Source: Agriotes lineatus
Taxonomy: Eukaryota; Arthropoda; Insecta; Coleoptera; Elateridae
Direction of reading: 5' to 3'
NCBI GenBank assembly: GCA_940337035.1
Contig: OW679200.1
Coordinates: forward strand, 21,927,090 to 21,991,089
DNA: 64,000 bases
The position numbers and the translations under genes were made by a program. Below, piece by piece: positions 35,315 to 47,559 of the stretch. Numbering within the stretch: position 1 is the first letter of the stretch; each line of letters opens with the position of its first letter. Under the pieces are notes generated by a model, which was not told the DNA's origin, searched no databases, and worked only from the letters and a program-made list of their open reading frames with translations.

Positions 35315-37950
35315 CTACACGTACAATTGGCTTAGACACCCACTGGCTTCACTCGAATCGCTGCACCCCAAATTTTACTTTTATTAGTGTATTTCGTAGA
35401 ACGATACACTCAATTGTCTTTGCTAGTAACTGGTTTATGGCTTCGCCTGCTATGATTGAGAATATTATACTTTGTAGACAGTTTCAAACATCGTATCAAA
35501 GAGTAAGGGTAAAGTCACATTTATATAGCAAAGCAATTATGGTAGGAATCGGAATGAAACTCTCATTAGAAAGATGTTCATTCCATAGTTCCTACGGACA
35601 ATAACTTGATTTAGGAAAAGGCTAAAATTGCAGAGTATTGTATAGTATTGTAGCAAATAATTTACATAGAAGCGATCAAAACCAAAATCTGGTTGAATTT
35701 CTAAAACCAAAATGTTTGTTCTTTAAGAAAGCAACTCAGAGACATCCAGTTTCAAATGCATAAATTTGGTTTCTATTGTTTTTCCAAATAATTTGTGAGG
35801 GACAGCACCAATGTTTAGTTATGTAAAGAGTTTAGCAAGTGTATCAACAGTTTATTAGTGCCTGAGAAAACTTGCAGGTGTTTACGTTACAACTTCAACA
35901 CGCTGATATAGAATACATTTAAATATCAAGCATGTGATGGATGAAGATGATCTGAAATCAATTTTGAAGGTGAGACTGTAATACAATATTAATTAAGTCG
36001 TCCCTGGGTGTCACAAAAGCGATCATCACATTTATCATCTCCTTTCTTCAGAGTAAAGAAACTGAAGCACAGCTGGACTAACCTTTAACAGTTCCTCCAA
36101 TTTGCAGTGATTAATATCAAACACATTTTCCTTGAGCAGCCTATAATAATTAAACTAGGCGATAAACACAGCACCGAGCGCTATTTGCGGCAGGATAAAA
36201 ACCGAAAATGTCAGTGGCACCGACTGTTATGAAATAGTCGGTAGGAGCCGATGAAAGCCATTCGATCTCCGTCAAGTGAGGACGACTCGAACTAGTACAA
36301 AAATCCCAACCATCCTAAATGATTTCCTGCGCAATATGTGAACTTTAAAAACGCGGTAGACGAGGTTGTAAAGTAATGGACTTGTTTTTACACACATCAG
36401 TGGTGGTGGCTACAATTTTTTTTTAATTATCGAGACCACAACTGTTTGTAACATTTAAGCAGCTGTTCATTTCCTCAATTGGAATAGTGACATGATTTAT
36501 TGATTTATCAAAATTGGATTAGATACCTTAGTTATTATTAAGGACAGTATTTAGGACAGTACCTTTAATTATAACATTTGTTATGCAAGAATTTGACTTT
36601 GAAAGGCATATAATTATACATAATTCGGCAGAAAGGTAGCTCATAACGTGTTTTCCAAATCTTAGACAGATAGGTTACAGTTTCCCTAATTCAATGAAGT
36701 TAATCAATAGCTTATATGAACTATATTACCATATTGTGGAGAGAAGATCGTAGATAAATTGAGATTATTTGAGAAATACCAGAGAGTTGAACTTTTGGAA
36801 ACGGTGCAAAAGCAAACAAAAATAATTTGCAGGTATTCTAAACTCATATATTCAAAGATGCTGTTTTGGCAATAGTATCCATTTCATTGAATTTATCTTG
36901 TCTTAACTGAAAATAACTAACAAAAAAGTTAAGATATTCAAGGCAAGGACAAATTCTTCTTACTTCAGTAAATTTCAGCATCAACCTTTAACAATTTTCT
37001 AAAGTAGAAATTTGATAGCACTGGCTAACATCTCAGACAGGACATATCAATCTTTTCATAGTTTTTAATTTTGGGTTCTGGACTATAATTCATTTTTAGA
37101 GAATAAATAGCAAAATGTGAGTTTAACTTCTATTTAATTTATGTAAGTATTTCTGTTTATATTTTATTCCAAACGAAATATATCTAATTGTTTACTAGAC
37201 AAATATGTCAATCTATAGATACGTAAATTAAACAGTTGGAGAAAGGATACATAGAAAAAGACAGTTTTAGTGCTACTAATAGAGTTCATGACCTTTTGTA
37301 AAGTAGGTCTTTTATTAGTGTGTATTTTAGTAGATTTATATCATCTTAATGTACAAAAAAATGCTTTGGTAAACATTATTTAGTGCCGTGTAAAGAATAT
37401 TGACAATAATTGCTTGGTGTTTCTACAAACATGAGTAAACATAAATAATTTTATACAGCGCGACATTTGAAAGAAATAGCTTACGGAAATAAACGCGTTA
37501 CACAAAAAATATCAGTAATTTCAATGCTGACCTTCTTGCTAATCGATCTATATACGGTCTAATTAAGATTTCGTAAGACACATTTTTTGAGAGGTTGTTG
37601 ATCCAAAGGACAGCAGCTACGCCTTCCAGATTTGAGCAATTAGCAAGATAACGCGCTTTCAATGTAAGCTTGAGTAGTAGAAGTAAATTTCGAGGTGTTT
37701 GACTTTTAAATTTCTATTAATAATTTAATCGCGATTTTACATTAGAAATAGTCGAGACTAAAATTTCATAAGCGTCGTGAATACTTGAAAAGGCAAATTT
37801 GTCGCCATTCATCCGAGGTCGAGGTGGCTTTGGTGAATTAACCAGTAAAGGCATGGCTTGTAGTTACTTGTCAGACAGATTTATAATTTCTAAATCTAGA
37901 GACATATTGGATGGAAGCAGCAACACTTACATGTAGATCAACAAACTAGC

Positions 37951-38085
37951 TTAGAACAACACCAAGAGAAATTGAGCGACTGCTTCTTGGAGTAAGTCTA
38001 AGAGAACATATTTGTAACGAAAAAATTAGAATAAGTATGAAGGTAGAAGGTGATATCGACCTTATTGCAACACTGAAATAAAGCT
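37951..38085 (+). pseudogene. LINE reverse transcriptase C-terminal fragment
   Basis: The plus frame reads TPREIERLLLGVSLREHICN, then EKIRISMKVEGDIDLIATLK and a stop. This matches the conserved module of insect endonuclease/reverse-transcriptase LINEs usually seen as QRxMERxMLGVSLRDxIRNEEIRxxTKVxDI. The GVSLREHICNEKIR core is unmistakable. Nothing of the catalytic domain is present; it is a short isolated relic. Confidence 0.7.
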
Positions 38086-38544
38086 TGATGATCATGGATC
38101 GCTTAGTTTCCCCACCGTTGGGACGTTAAAATTGAATGAGACGTCTCGTATGCATTAATATTTTCATAAATTAATTTCCCTCTTCTTTACCAAGCTAACT
38201 CAATACCCATGAAACTCTTCATTTCTCTCAACTTGTGGATAGAAGAGATCAATATTTACTAAAAACAGGAAGATGGCCTGCACTTGAAGTATTTTCGCCT
38301 AGAAGCTGACTTCAAACATGTACAAGAAAAGCCAATTTGGTTACCCAAATAAACAAATATATTGACCCTTAAAGTACATACACATAAAACCACAAAGAAA
38401 ATTAGGATTACACCCTAATGTAAATTGCCATTCTTCAATACATTAGTATATAATACAACTAAATCGTTAACGCACAATTGCTCGTGGCTGCACACATTTA
38501 CAAAGCAAACATTTAAATAACATTAAAAAGATACCGAAGTAACT

Positions 38545-39215
38545 GTCTTTATTACGTTAACGTTAACCTCCATGGAAATCAGATGTCGAGATATCGTGCA
38601 TAAAAACCCGGTTTCGCGTCGCCTACGTATTTATTTGTCTATTGAGCTCATTTTTTAATCTTCACACAGCCTGAAGTAAACGCTTATCGCTCAAACTGCA
38701 ATAATTTCTTGTATTAGATTAGCTTATGCCCGAAGTCTGGGAACTGCTTTGTAGGAGATTAAGTCATCCCTATATTATGTCGTCCTTGACTGAGTGGTAT
38801 GAAAATTCGACACGAATACTGAAGATGTACCTGGCTGTTAATCTCGCCTCTCTGGCGACCGACGTCACGGCACCAAATGGAAGCTATGGAACTCTTTCTT
38901 GAACTCGTAGAGTCGTAGTTACTCAGTACATGGCAATTTTGCACTTTACTTGAAGTACAAATACTGTTTTTTTCAAAGACACACTATTTGCAGTAGATTC
39001 TATTTACTCCATAGCTTCAGCAGCCGTTTTTAACTCGCCGCAGGCGATTCTACACTGAGTCGTTTACTAACGTGCGACTTCGGACTCAGCCCACTGGCGA
39101 GTTCTTTAAGTTCTTCACGAACGCCGTTAAATTTAGGTTTTTTGCTGCATATACAAAACCGAGCGCTTCACACGCTGAAGGGCCCGTACTCGCGCACTTT
39201 TAATTATGCTCGATT
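38545..39215. other. higher-GC low-repeat island
   Basis: CG-containing, repeat-poor tract (for example AAAACCCGGTTTCGCGTCGCC near 38605 and several CG-rich words at 39030-39130) in AT-rich surroundings. Minus frame 38759-38944 is unrecognised. A TATA-like ATAAAAAC near 38600 could be a core promoter, but no start site or gene can be attached. Candidate conserved non-coding or promoter DNA. Confidence 0.2.
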
Positions 39216-39867
39216 ACAAAAATTAAACCTAATTGAGAATGGAAAAACATGTAAAGTCTATATAGTATATAGATATTAAAATAAACAAACTATTAGCAAT
39301 GGAACGATATAATTTCAACTTCAAGTAATGCAGACGTCAATTTTTTAAAACAGAATTCCAACCAATTGTTTCTAGGCGTCGCGTCGCGTCATTTTAATAA
39401 ATTTGTACAGTAGCAGTGCGTTTCTTGACACTATCTGATTTGCTGGCATAAAAGAGAACAACTATTTTCTGAATATTTTGATATAAAAAGATGTAAGTAT
39501 AAAAAATACTAAATATCGATATTAGGAACATTTGTTAATGCTAGTAAGTATTACGTTTCTGATGTAGCTATGTAGGAGCGTAAAACAGCTATCGATTTTT
39601 AATTCCAAGGGACAATAGAGAATAATTTTGATGAGTACTCAAGGAAGTACTAGAGGAGAAACCTTTTTTATGGTTATATGTATTGCTGTTACTTGCTTCT
39701 TGTTTTTCTGAACCTACAATTTATATAATAAAATTTTATATAAATTCCTAAACCACTGAACTTTCTAGCGTGTTACATATGTTTTCCAGGTTTTTTTCGT
39801 GGAAACGCGTCTTTGCAGCCATATGTTCTCAGGTGTGGCAGAAGTGCAGTTAAGGACTCGTTCGTAA

Positions 39868-40155
39868 ATGTCCCTTTCAGTTCTATCAAACTTGTTCAGC
39901 ACGCAGCATCTGCAGCGTCGTTACATGCAACACAGCTTCTTCGATGACATAGATCTTGCACAAGTTTCATCGCCTCTAATCCGCGTAAATACTCGCGAAA
40001 GTCGGGGAAGTTGTTTAAGCGATTCCAAATACGGAATTAGATTTTTGTGCCGCCAAGATTACATCTTTGTGATCTCAGAGCGATTGCTAATCGAAGCCCT
40101 TTTCAATCTTCGTGTAATGATAGATTTGGTTAAAGTGCAGCAAAGCTCTTCATAA
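39868..40155 (+). CDS. hypothetical 95-aa frame
   Basis: The open frame starts MSLSVLSNLFSTQHLQRRYM and ends MIDLVKVQQSSS. Composition is protein-like (mixed charge, no low complexity), and local GC is higher than in the flanks. There is no recognised domain and no upstream acceptor or downstream donor that clearly frames it. It could be a small gene, an exon or chance. Confidence 0.18.
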   Translation: MSLSVLSNLFSTQHLQRRYMQHSFFDDIDLAQVSSPLIRVNTRESRGSCLSDSKYGIRFLCRQDYIFVISERLLIEALFNLRVMIDLVKVQQSSS

Positions 40156-40744
40156 TGCTGCCTTTCGTCATCGCCGTCTTCTACCTAACATTTGACCATA
40201 ACTGATAATTTCGAATATATTGAGTAAGACTTGCAAATTGTAACTTTATTAAAGTTTTGATTGTTAGCTACTTCATGGATTTGTCGTAATTTTATTTCCA
40301 CGTGCTATTGAATTAAGCAATCAGGCTGAACATATCAGATTGCAGTGAATCCTTTGTTTGTTAAAACAATAAAATCCTCAGCAATTTCTTTATATCTATA
40401 AAATTGAAATGGGTTAAGGATGACAGCATATTATTTTAATCGAAATGTCAATTGTTGCAAGTAATGAACACACCTTTACATTTACATTCCATATGAGTAT
40501 AGTATGCGATGAGTAGGATTTAATTTTTATGTGTAACACGGATAAAAGTAATGTCCTTATTAAATATCGGATTGTAAAATGCTTACAATCAGGGTAGCAT
40601 GAAATTCCTTGCATTTATTTTAGTTTCGAGAACTTTGTCAAATGTATAAAAATAAGTATTTTTTTTGCTTCAGATGCACGTTTTAACTACTGAGCTGCCG
40701 TTATCTAAATTAGCACATAATGTAAAAACTGCAAACACTGTTAA

Positions 40745-40969
40745 GTGTGTAAAACATTTTACTTGAATATATGCTTTTTACAAGTAGGAGAGATGGGGAA
40801 ACTAATAAATATTAGCATCGGAACTGGTGCAGCCATTATTAAAGAATGTCTTTTCAAGTGGGTCTTTGATGACTATCCAAGAATGCCAGCAGACTACAGA
40901 AAAGAAACAAATCTACAACTTCATGAAGCAATAGCAGTTGCGCTTTATTGCCAAAATGTACAGACCTAG
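40745..40969 (+). CDS. hypothetical exon-like frame ending in a stop
   Basis: The frame reads through a T-rich tract (TGCTTTTTACAAG at about 40770-40783, usable as a weak acceptor) into VGEMGKLINISIGTGAAIIK, then WVFDDYPRMPADYRKETNLQ, ending VALYCQNVQT. The second half has convincing globular composition and could be the last exon of a plus-strand gene or a fragment of an unknown transposon ORF. I do not recognise the family. No AATAAA close downstream. Confidence 0.25.
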   Translation: MCKTFYLNICFLQVGEMGKLINISIGTGAAIIKECLFKWVFDDYPRMPADYRKETNLQLHEAIAVALYCQNVQT

Positions 40970-41659
40970 TAAATGTTTATGATTTACTGACAGTTGTGCT
41001 TCAAGCACTTGTTTGCAAATAGTAACTACACAACAGGAACATATTTAATTATTTATAGTTTATAGTTTTCTGCCAATAGAAAATGAGGAAAAATATGTGG
41101 AATTAATCCTACATGAAATCACTTGGTTTTTGAGTCAAATTTATTGTAGATCGCCATTTTATAACTTCAGTAAAAAATACAATTTCTCAAATTGCTACTG
41201 CACGAGCGAACTTCTGTAATAAGTAAAGCCAATATATACGCCAGCTCGATGCTCTCGATTAACACGTTTTACTAAATTAATATATACTTTTTAAGCGAGT
41301 GTAATCTAACAAAATAACAATGAAAAGAGACATCCGACTTTTCAAACACAAGAGTCAGCAATGCAAAGAAATTTAGTAAGGGCAACACATTAAAAGAATG
41401 TCAAGGTTGTTCTCCATTTTGAGACGATTACTTGAATGAAGCTTAATTGTAACTGGCTTGACCTGGTTCGCCTGAGTGAGTTTGGAACATCATATCAATA
41501 TACAGCCGATATGCAACATGCAACAAAGAACATTTTGCTGTTAGGTATATATTTATAATTAGCTAAATGCGCCATTATAAGGTCTAAACATGCCTAACAC
41601 GTATATAATAAGGGGAGCAAAAGTAGTTACTTAAAGTGTAGCGGCCTGGAAGGCGTCTC

Positions 41660-41700
41660 GTTACAATTTGACCCCCAACGTGGGGGCAGAAACATTCTCT
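41660..41700. repeat. small GC hairpin
   Basis: TGACCCCCAACGTGGGGGCA forms a compact C5/G5 stem. No further evidence of function. The surroundings, 40970-43100, are otherwise unremarkable; 42480-42830 is a higher-GC, low-repeat tract. Confidence 0.35.
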
Positions 41701-43102
41701 GAGGCATTGAACTGTTTGCAAGACTCTAGAGTTTTGGATATCGACATTCTTTGAGGTGGTTCTATATTTAGAATAAGTATAAAACAAAGCAGTATTAGTT
41801 TTTCATAATTTGTTTCAAAACCAAAGGCGAAGCAACCAAATACGAAATTGTATACATTTTCAACTTTTTAGCTGCTTTCTATATCTTGCCTTTTCAAATA
41901 CAGTTCAAATTCTTGTAAATAAAATACAAAGTCAATTAACAAATATTAATTTGATAGTCCAAAAGTATAGAAGTACAAAATGGTAGAAACAATCGTAGTA
42001 ACGCTAACGCGATTGCCGATGTAGTGAGATCACCTTTGCAATCCCTTTTTACAGTGCTGTCCTTTGTCTTGGTTTCATAAACTTCTTAGATCATGAGCAG
42101 TTACGGATGCCGACATTCTTCAAGACATTACTAATTGATGAATTCCGTGAACTGTATATAGCCTGCTACACCGTTTGTTATTTTCAGAAGCTGATTAGAA
42201 ATTTCCACGTAGGTACAATTCGACAACTTTATCGTGGAAATGAAATGGCCAGTACAATTTCAAGCTGACATAAAGTAATTAAATATTTTTTAAATCGTAC
42301 ATACGTTGTTCTTTCTGGTTACTGAATTTTGCACACATGCACTAATATTACGAAATTTAACAACAGGTGCTTTATTATACGGTGAATAAAATGTTAATTT
42401 CTACATTAATCGATCGTTGGGATCAATACAATTTCTCTTATTTTCCAAGCGATTTGCTCGAGTTAAGGCTTAATCAGAGGTAATAACTGCGCTTTTTATC
42501 GTAGGCACGGTGCGTGTTCACGGAACTGTGTTAGACATCTGTACAGTCCATAATGCGCTCCAGAATGAATGAAATGAAAGTACGGTCGTACGAGTACTAG
42601 GCACTGCTGCGTTACATCGGTACATTTACTTATCTTCATACGTTTACGGCGTTTATTACCCAACTTTCTTATATTATAATTTAGTTAAGGCTTCATTTAC
42701 CGTAATAACGTTTTAGCGGTTCGGCAGAACTTGTTGCAACGCTGCTTCATCGCGGACAGCGCGAATTAACATCGGTGCGTTCTTGTAATTATTTCTTAGG
42801 AAATTAAGCGACAGCGAATATGTGGTTTATTTTTTAGTTCATCTGATATTTTCAAAACCTTTTTATTAAAAAGTAACTGTATGATATTTTAAGGATGAGA
42901 GACGAGAATGGTACATTCTCAATTCTAACTTAAGCAAACGTTGAGAAATGATTAGAAATTGAGTTATTAACGTGGATATGTTGCCTTTTTGCGATTTTCC
43001 TTAAAATTATTTCACATAACCATGTATAATTACTGACAAACTTGTTCATCATAACGGTGCTAATAAAACTTTTATTTTTCAGAGAATTGAGTTTTTTCAA
43101 AA

Positions 43103-43521
43103 ACCATTAAAGTAGATGATTTCGGAGGCTTTCACGGCCATTGTCATTAAGTAAAAAACGACTTCCGGGATTGGACCGTATCATTATTGAGGTCGAAGAA
43201 CTCAATGTTTCGCACACTTTCGTAAGGGGCTTCATCAGGAGGAAAAAAACAAAAAGAATACGGCACCTCAACGTGTTAACCACGCCAACTCAACGTGTTA
43301 ACCACGCCAGAGGCGAAACTCTTTTGCAAAAGAAGGGACAGAAGAACACGGTAACCCAACGCGTAAACCGCGCCAGAGGAGAAATTCGACGTTGAGTTAC
43401 CGTGCTCTTTTTGCTTTTTTCCTCCAATGAAGTCCCTTACGAAAGTGGGCGAAACGCTGAGTTCTTCGACCTCAATAATGGCACGGTCCAATCCCGGAAG
43501 TCGTTTTTTACCATTAAAGTA
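43103..43521. mobile_element. small inverted-repeat element with 21-bp internal repeats and 12-bp direct repeat flanks
   Basis: ACCATTAAAGTA occurs exactly at 43103-43114 and 43510-43521. Inside, arms of about 118 bp (about 43152-43270 and 43390-43509) are strong inverted repeats, for example AAAAAACGACTTCCGGGATT against its complement at the right end. The centre holds three tandem copies of a unit close to CTCAACGTGTTAACCACGCCA (43267-43309 and about 43353). The left end has an extra 38 bp starting GATGATTTCGGAGGCTTTCA with no mirror on the right, so it is either asymmetric or was altered by recombination. Frames across it are repeat translations. Confidence 0.65.
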
Positions 43522-44114
43522 ATTAAATAAGTTTAAGCTTTGCTGGTGATTACGACTCCAAAATACATGGAAACGTGTAACAGACGAGGAATCAAATATT
43601 CTTTAAATATTACACAAATTGCAAGTCTTCTCAAACTATGGCTAAGCTTTTGGTTCTTGTGTAATGCGTCGTTGTATAACGACAAGAATGTGTAAGTTAC
43701 TGAATTTCACAAAATGTTGAAGTCCTCTTGCATTTCTGCTCTAATTTGTTTGTAGAAGAACATATTTTGGTTTGGAATGTATTTGTTTTTTCAATTTAGT
43801 TCCAGATATTTGGTTTTTGCGTTTTTTACATTCTGCCAGGAAAGTTTGAGCAACATTTCAATTGATGATATCTTAGCAATAGCTTTCTAAATGAATATAT
43901 AAATGCCAAAACAAATACATTCTATTAACTAACCTGCTCCAAAGTGGTATTCTCAGTAGCATTGTTATTGATGAACATGCATTGTCCTATCTACGAAACA
44001 ATTTGTATGCTACAAATATTTATTGCAGTAACATCTTATTTGACATTTTATTAATTGCGCTTGTCAAAATCTGTTCGGCTGATTCATTGTTCATACAACT
44101 TTCCAATTAGTTAG

Positions 44115-44282
44115 ATGGGTTGTAAAACAAAATGCCATGTCACCACAATGCACTTGGGCTCATCTTTTCTGTACGAATTCGACGTGAAAGTACCATTATT
44201 CGATGTTATTGAAGGACCTTTTCGGATGGGACTGCCGATAGAACATGTAGCGTTTTGTGTTACAGGTGCAGCAAGTATCAAG
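44115..44282 (+). pseudogene. splice-bounded frame resembling a glucosamine-6-sulfatase/Sulf exon
   Basis: A 168-nt frame (56 codons, phase 0) lies between an acceptor-like CAATTAGTTAG and an AAG/GTAAAT donor. It contains HLGSSFLYEFDVKVPL, matching the (Y)EFDIKVPLLVRGPG block of N-acetylglucosamine-6-sulfatases and extracellular Sulf enzymes. EGPFRMGLPIEHVAFCVTGAAS follows in register with the RGPGI...IVLNVDLAPTI block, but with an extra FDVI insertion and substitutions at normally invariant positions (VTGAAS for VDLAPT). The catalytic Cys region and other exons were not found nearby. Best read as a decayed duplicate exon; a diverged functional gene is possible. Confidence 0.4.
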
Positions 44283-44939
44283 GTAAATTTCCTCCTATTA
44301 AGTTTTCATTTTGAAACAGCGTTTTGCAAAAAACAGGTTCCTTAATTTAGTTGTAAGACATTATTCTAATGAATATTAATGTTTTAATCAAAACCAGATG
44401 TCATGGCTATAACGTATCTGTGAAATATTATGCAAACTCTGGGATGTTATCAGAATTTCAATCTAATCGAACTGAAGGACTGGATGGCGACTTATCGAAC
44501 AATTAGTCAGCTCCTGTATAAAAGACAATTTGTTATTGAGTTAACAGTTTTTTAATTAGACAAATAAAACGTCTTAGAATTTACGTTCAGTTTTAACCAG
44601 GCGACAGACACCAACTTCAAAATTGTTTGCAAACAGAAATAACTAAGGTCATTCTAGAGACTTTTGCCACTATTTATACTTAGGAGGCACGCGAGGTGTT
44701 GACAAGCAATTTTGATAAATTACGAGCCTCCCCACTGCTTGCAAGAAATATAGAAAGGCGAAAGTCCCATTTATTTTTTAATCTCAGCAGGACCATATTG
44801 TAATTAATTCGAGAATGTTTTTATAACTGTAGGTGGTCTTTTCAACATTTGTTTAACTATTTTACAGCCTTTAAATGAACGTTTTTAGTCCACGTGCGGT
44901 GTGGAGTGAAGACTCAAAACAATAAGTGAGTTTCAACTA

Positions 44940-45330
44940 GGTACTGGGTTTAATTTACTTACAGGCATTTTCTCTTAAGTCAAGATTTCCCGTGCTTCAA
45001 AATTAATTTCGAAAAATGCGGCAATTGCGCAAGTGAAAGCATTCTCAGGACAATCAAATCGTTTAATTTAATAAGGCGCAAAGCAAATTTAATTTATAGA
45101 CTGATAACGCCGCTAAGTGCACTGCGTGCAGCTTAATTGTGTGTTTCTCTTGCAAGCAGTGCCTGCATAATTAGGACAAAAATTCTGTGCACTTAGTGTT
45201 CGTGCGGTAAAAGTGACCGATAAGAGGCTAAAATTACGCTAAACCCATTAAAGGTGTTGCAGATAATTGCGGTAACAATAAATAAGCACTAAGTAGTGTT
45301 CGGAAATCTTATAAACTAATCATAGGGAGC
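44940..45330. other. low-repeat tract, candidate conserved non-coding DNA
   Basis: Words such as GCTTAATTGTGTG, GCCTGCATAATTAGG and GTGCACTTAGTG, with CG-containing segments and no microsatellite or transposon signature, give this stretch the texture of insect conserved non-coding elements. This is an impression from composition only. The stretch 45331-46300 has nothing recognisable. Confidence 0.2.
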
Positions 45331-46306
45331 TAAATAATAATCACAGCATTTGGTGCTTGCCAGTATTACCGGTAATTGATACCTTCAAATTTAACTGAAA
45401 TATCGGAAATTAAGTAACTGGGCTGCACGTACTAACTTTTTAGAAAAATTATCGCGTCTGTTAACTTATAGTGCATAAAATAAAATTTGCTTCTGCGTAG
45501 ATACTATTCGGGAGAAATATTCCTTTGAGTAAATCTTCTACTTTATAGATTAAAGCAATGTTCGTTTATTATAAATTTAACAAATAGAACTGCTTGGTTT
45601 ACATTTAGTTACGTCACTCTGACAGATAACTAGAAAACTAGCAAAGGCAGCGTCTTCTCAGGCGGAGCGGGTCGTGGGTTAAACGAGAGAATGTAATCTC
45701 AAAACTATAAAAAAATATGGACGCCAAGTAGCAACTAAGCCAAGCTCTTTGCTAATCAAATAAAATATACACGTCGAAAGGTGCTACTAGACCAATCGCT
45801 GAAAAAGGGAGAGAACGGAATACTAATCTTGCAAATAGGAGAATAATTAAGCTTAATTAAACCCAGTAAAACGGTCGCCAACATGAAGTGAAAACACAAA
45901 CTTTGAATTTCGAAGTAATTGCTAAATTGCTTTACAAGATCCAAAAATAAAGTAATAATAACTTTAATGGTACATGAGACATCCAAAATTTCAATCTAAT
46001 CTTTTATATTGACAAAATGATCTTAAGTAGGTAAACAGTGACTTGAATAATTCAAAATAATTGCCTAACATAGGAAAGATCTAAGTTATATTACATTTAT
46101 TTAAGCATTAAAATCTAGTATTTGACGAATACATTAACATTAACGTGAAACACTACAAATTACAAAAAAAAATCATAATTGCAGATTATGTCGATGTCCA
46201 ATGTTTTAAGCGCATGCAGGGGACTAGATTAGATTAAGACAGACCTTTTGTTGCTGGTTATCAGGTAGCAAAAGCAGGCGTGCTAGAAGGCGGTCACAAC
46301 CATAAC

Positions 46307-46534
46307 TCAAAGTTTTCGAAAAGATAACATAATATACCCAGAAGGGAGGTTGTCCAGTGCGTGAATGACTGTTTCACATCGCATTTTTATCATGCGGTAA
46401 TTGCCAACTTTAGCAGTCATATTGTCACCAACAGCCAGCGGTTTCCGAATCGAGTGTGGTAATATTCCATGCATCATGTCGTTCAAGGTTTGGGTGACGT
46501 AATTGGGGGATGAACTTAATATGCCACATAGCAA
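46307..46534 (-). other. 75-codon minus-strand frame, unrecognised
   Basis: The frame reads MLCGILSSSPNYVTQTLNDM, with HGILPHSIRKPLAVGDNMTA and CETVIHALDNLPSG further on. It has normal protein composition and no low complexity. It stays open for a short distance upstream. No splice sites or family assignment. Might be a transposase or gene fragment. The plus frame at 46748-47035 is merely hydrophobic AT-rich translation. Confidence 0.2.
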
Positions 46535-47559
46535 CCCGTAGGGCCCAACTTTCAGCTAAATTGACACCGAAATTGTTTGTAGTTGCGCTATAAGTGTTTG
46601 CGTTCGACTGTAGAAAGCTTTCGCAGGTGTAGCGGAATACGCAACATAGACAAATAATAATAGGTATGTAAATCGTGTCGGGTTTTTATGCATGGATTCG
46701 TGTATAGGGTTGGCTGCAAATAGTATCGGGCTCAGGCAGTTTAACGTTTGCGTTTTTACGGACAGCTAGTTGGGCGTTATTTTAACATGGTTTTATGTAG
46801 ATTGTGCACTATTATTTTATATGTTTGCTTAAAAATAGCTACCATTTTGAGTTTTAATACTATTTTCTTTGCAAATTTGTGTGTTGCCAGGATAATTTTA
46901 AATTTTAGCACTTTCTGCAAAATTCAGCTTATTTACGAAATAACTAGGGACATCTGCTTCTCTATAATAATATTGCAGAGTTCCGTAAATGCAAACTTTA
47001 GCTTATCGTTTCTATTCTGCGCAAGTAGTACTTAGTTGTTTTGGCCGCTAAACATTAGATGTCGTTTTGTATGACGTTTAGGAATTAACTATTTATCGTA
47101 TGACGTCAAAATATGTGTAAAATCTATTACTCAGGTATCTGGGATTTATGACAGCAGTAATTTTAACTTATATGTCATAGTACTCTGCGGTAAGTATATT
47201 AGTTTTTAATAATGTATTGCAATGAACACAATTTAAGCCAACATAATTATGATCCTGTAAACAAATAGCATAAGCCTTGAAATAATATGTAGTTGAAATT
47301 GTAATAAAAATAACATTAGCTTTGACTGGAATATAAAATTGTAATCATAGCAAGCTTTAACTTTATAATGACAAACAGAAAAATGAAGTAAAACAATTGA
47401 AAACCAAGAAGTTTGGGCGTGTTTTTGCTTCTCACAAAAATCGTAGTAAAAAGATAATAAATATCCATTTATCCAATTCAAAAAGTCTTTTCACATTAGT
47501 GAAGTGTTGTTTGATATGCTACGAAGGTTTTGCATTCATTCCTTGCGCGTCTGCGGAAA

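Noticed and set aside
43141..43491. Similar short proteins encoded in both directions
   Set aside because: Both are readings of the same inverted-repeat arms of a small transposon.
46748..47035. 95-codon hydrophobic plus frame that could be a membrane protein
   Set aside because: Hydrophobicity is what T-rich DNA gives by chance; there is no start context, splice support or family motif.
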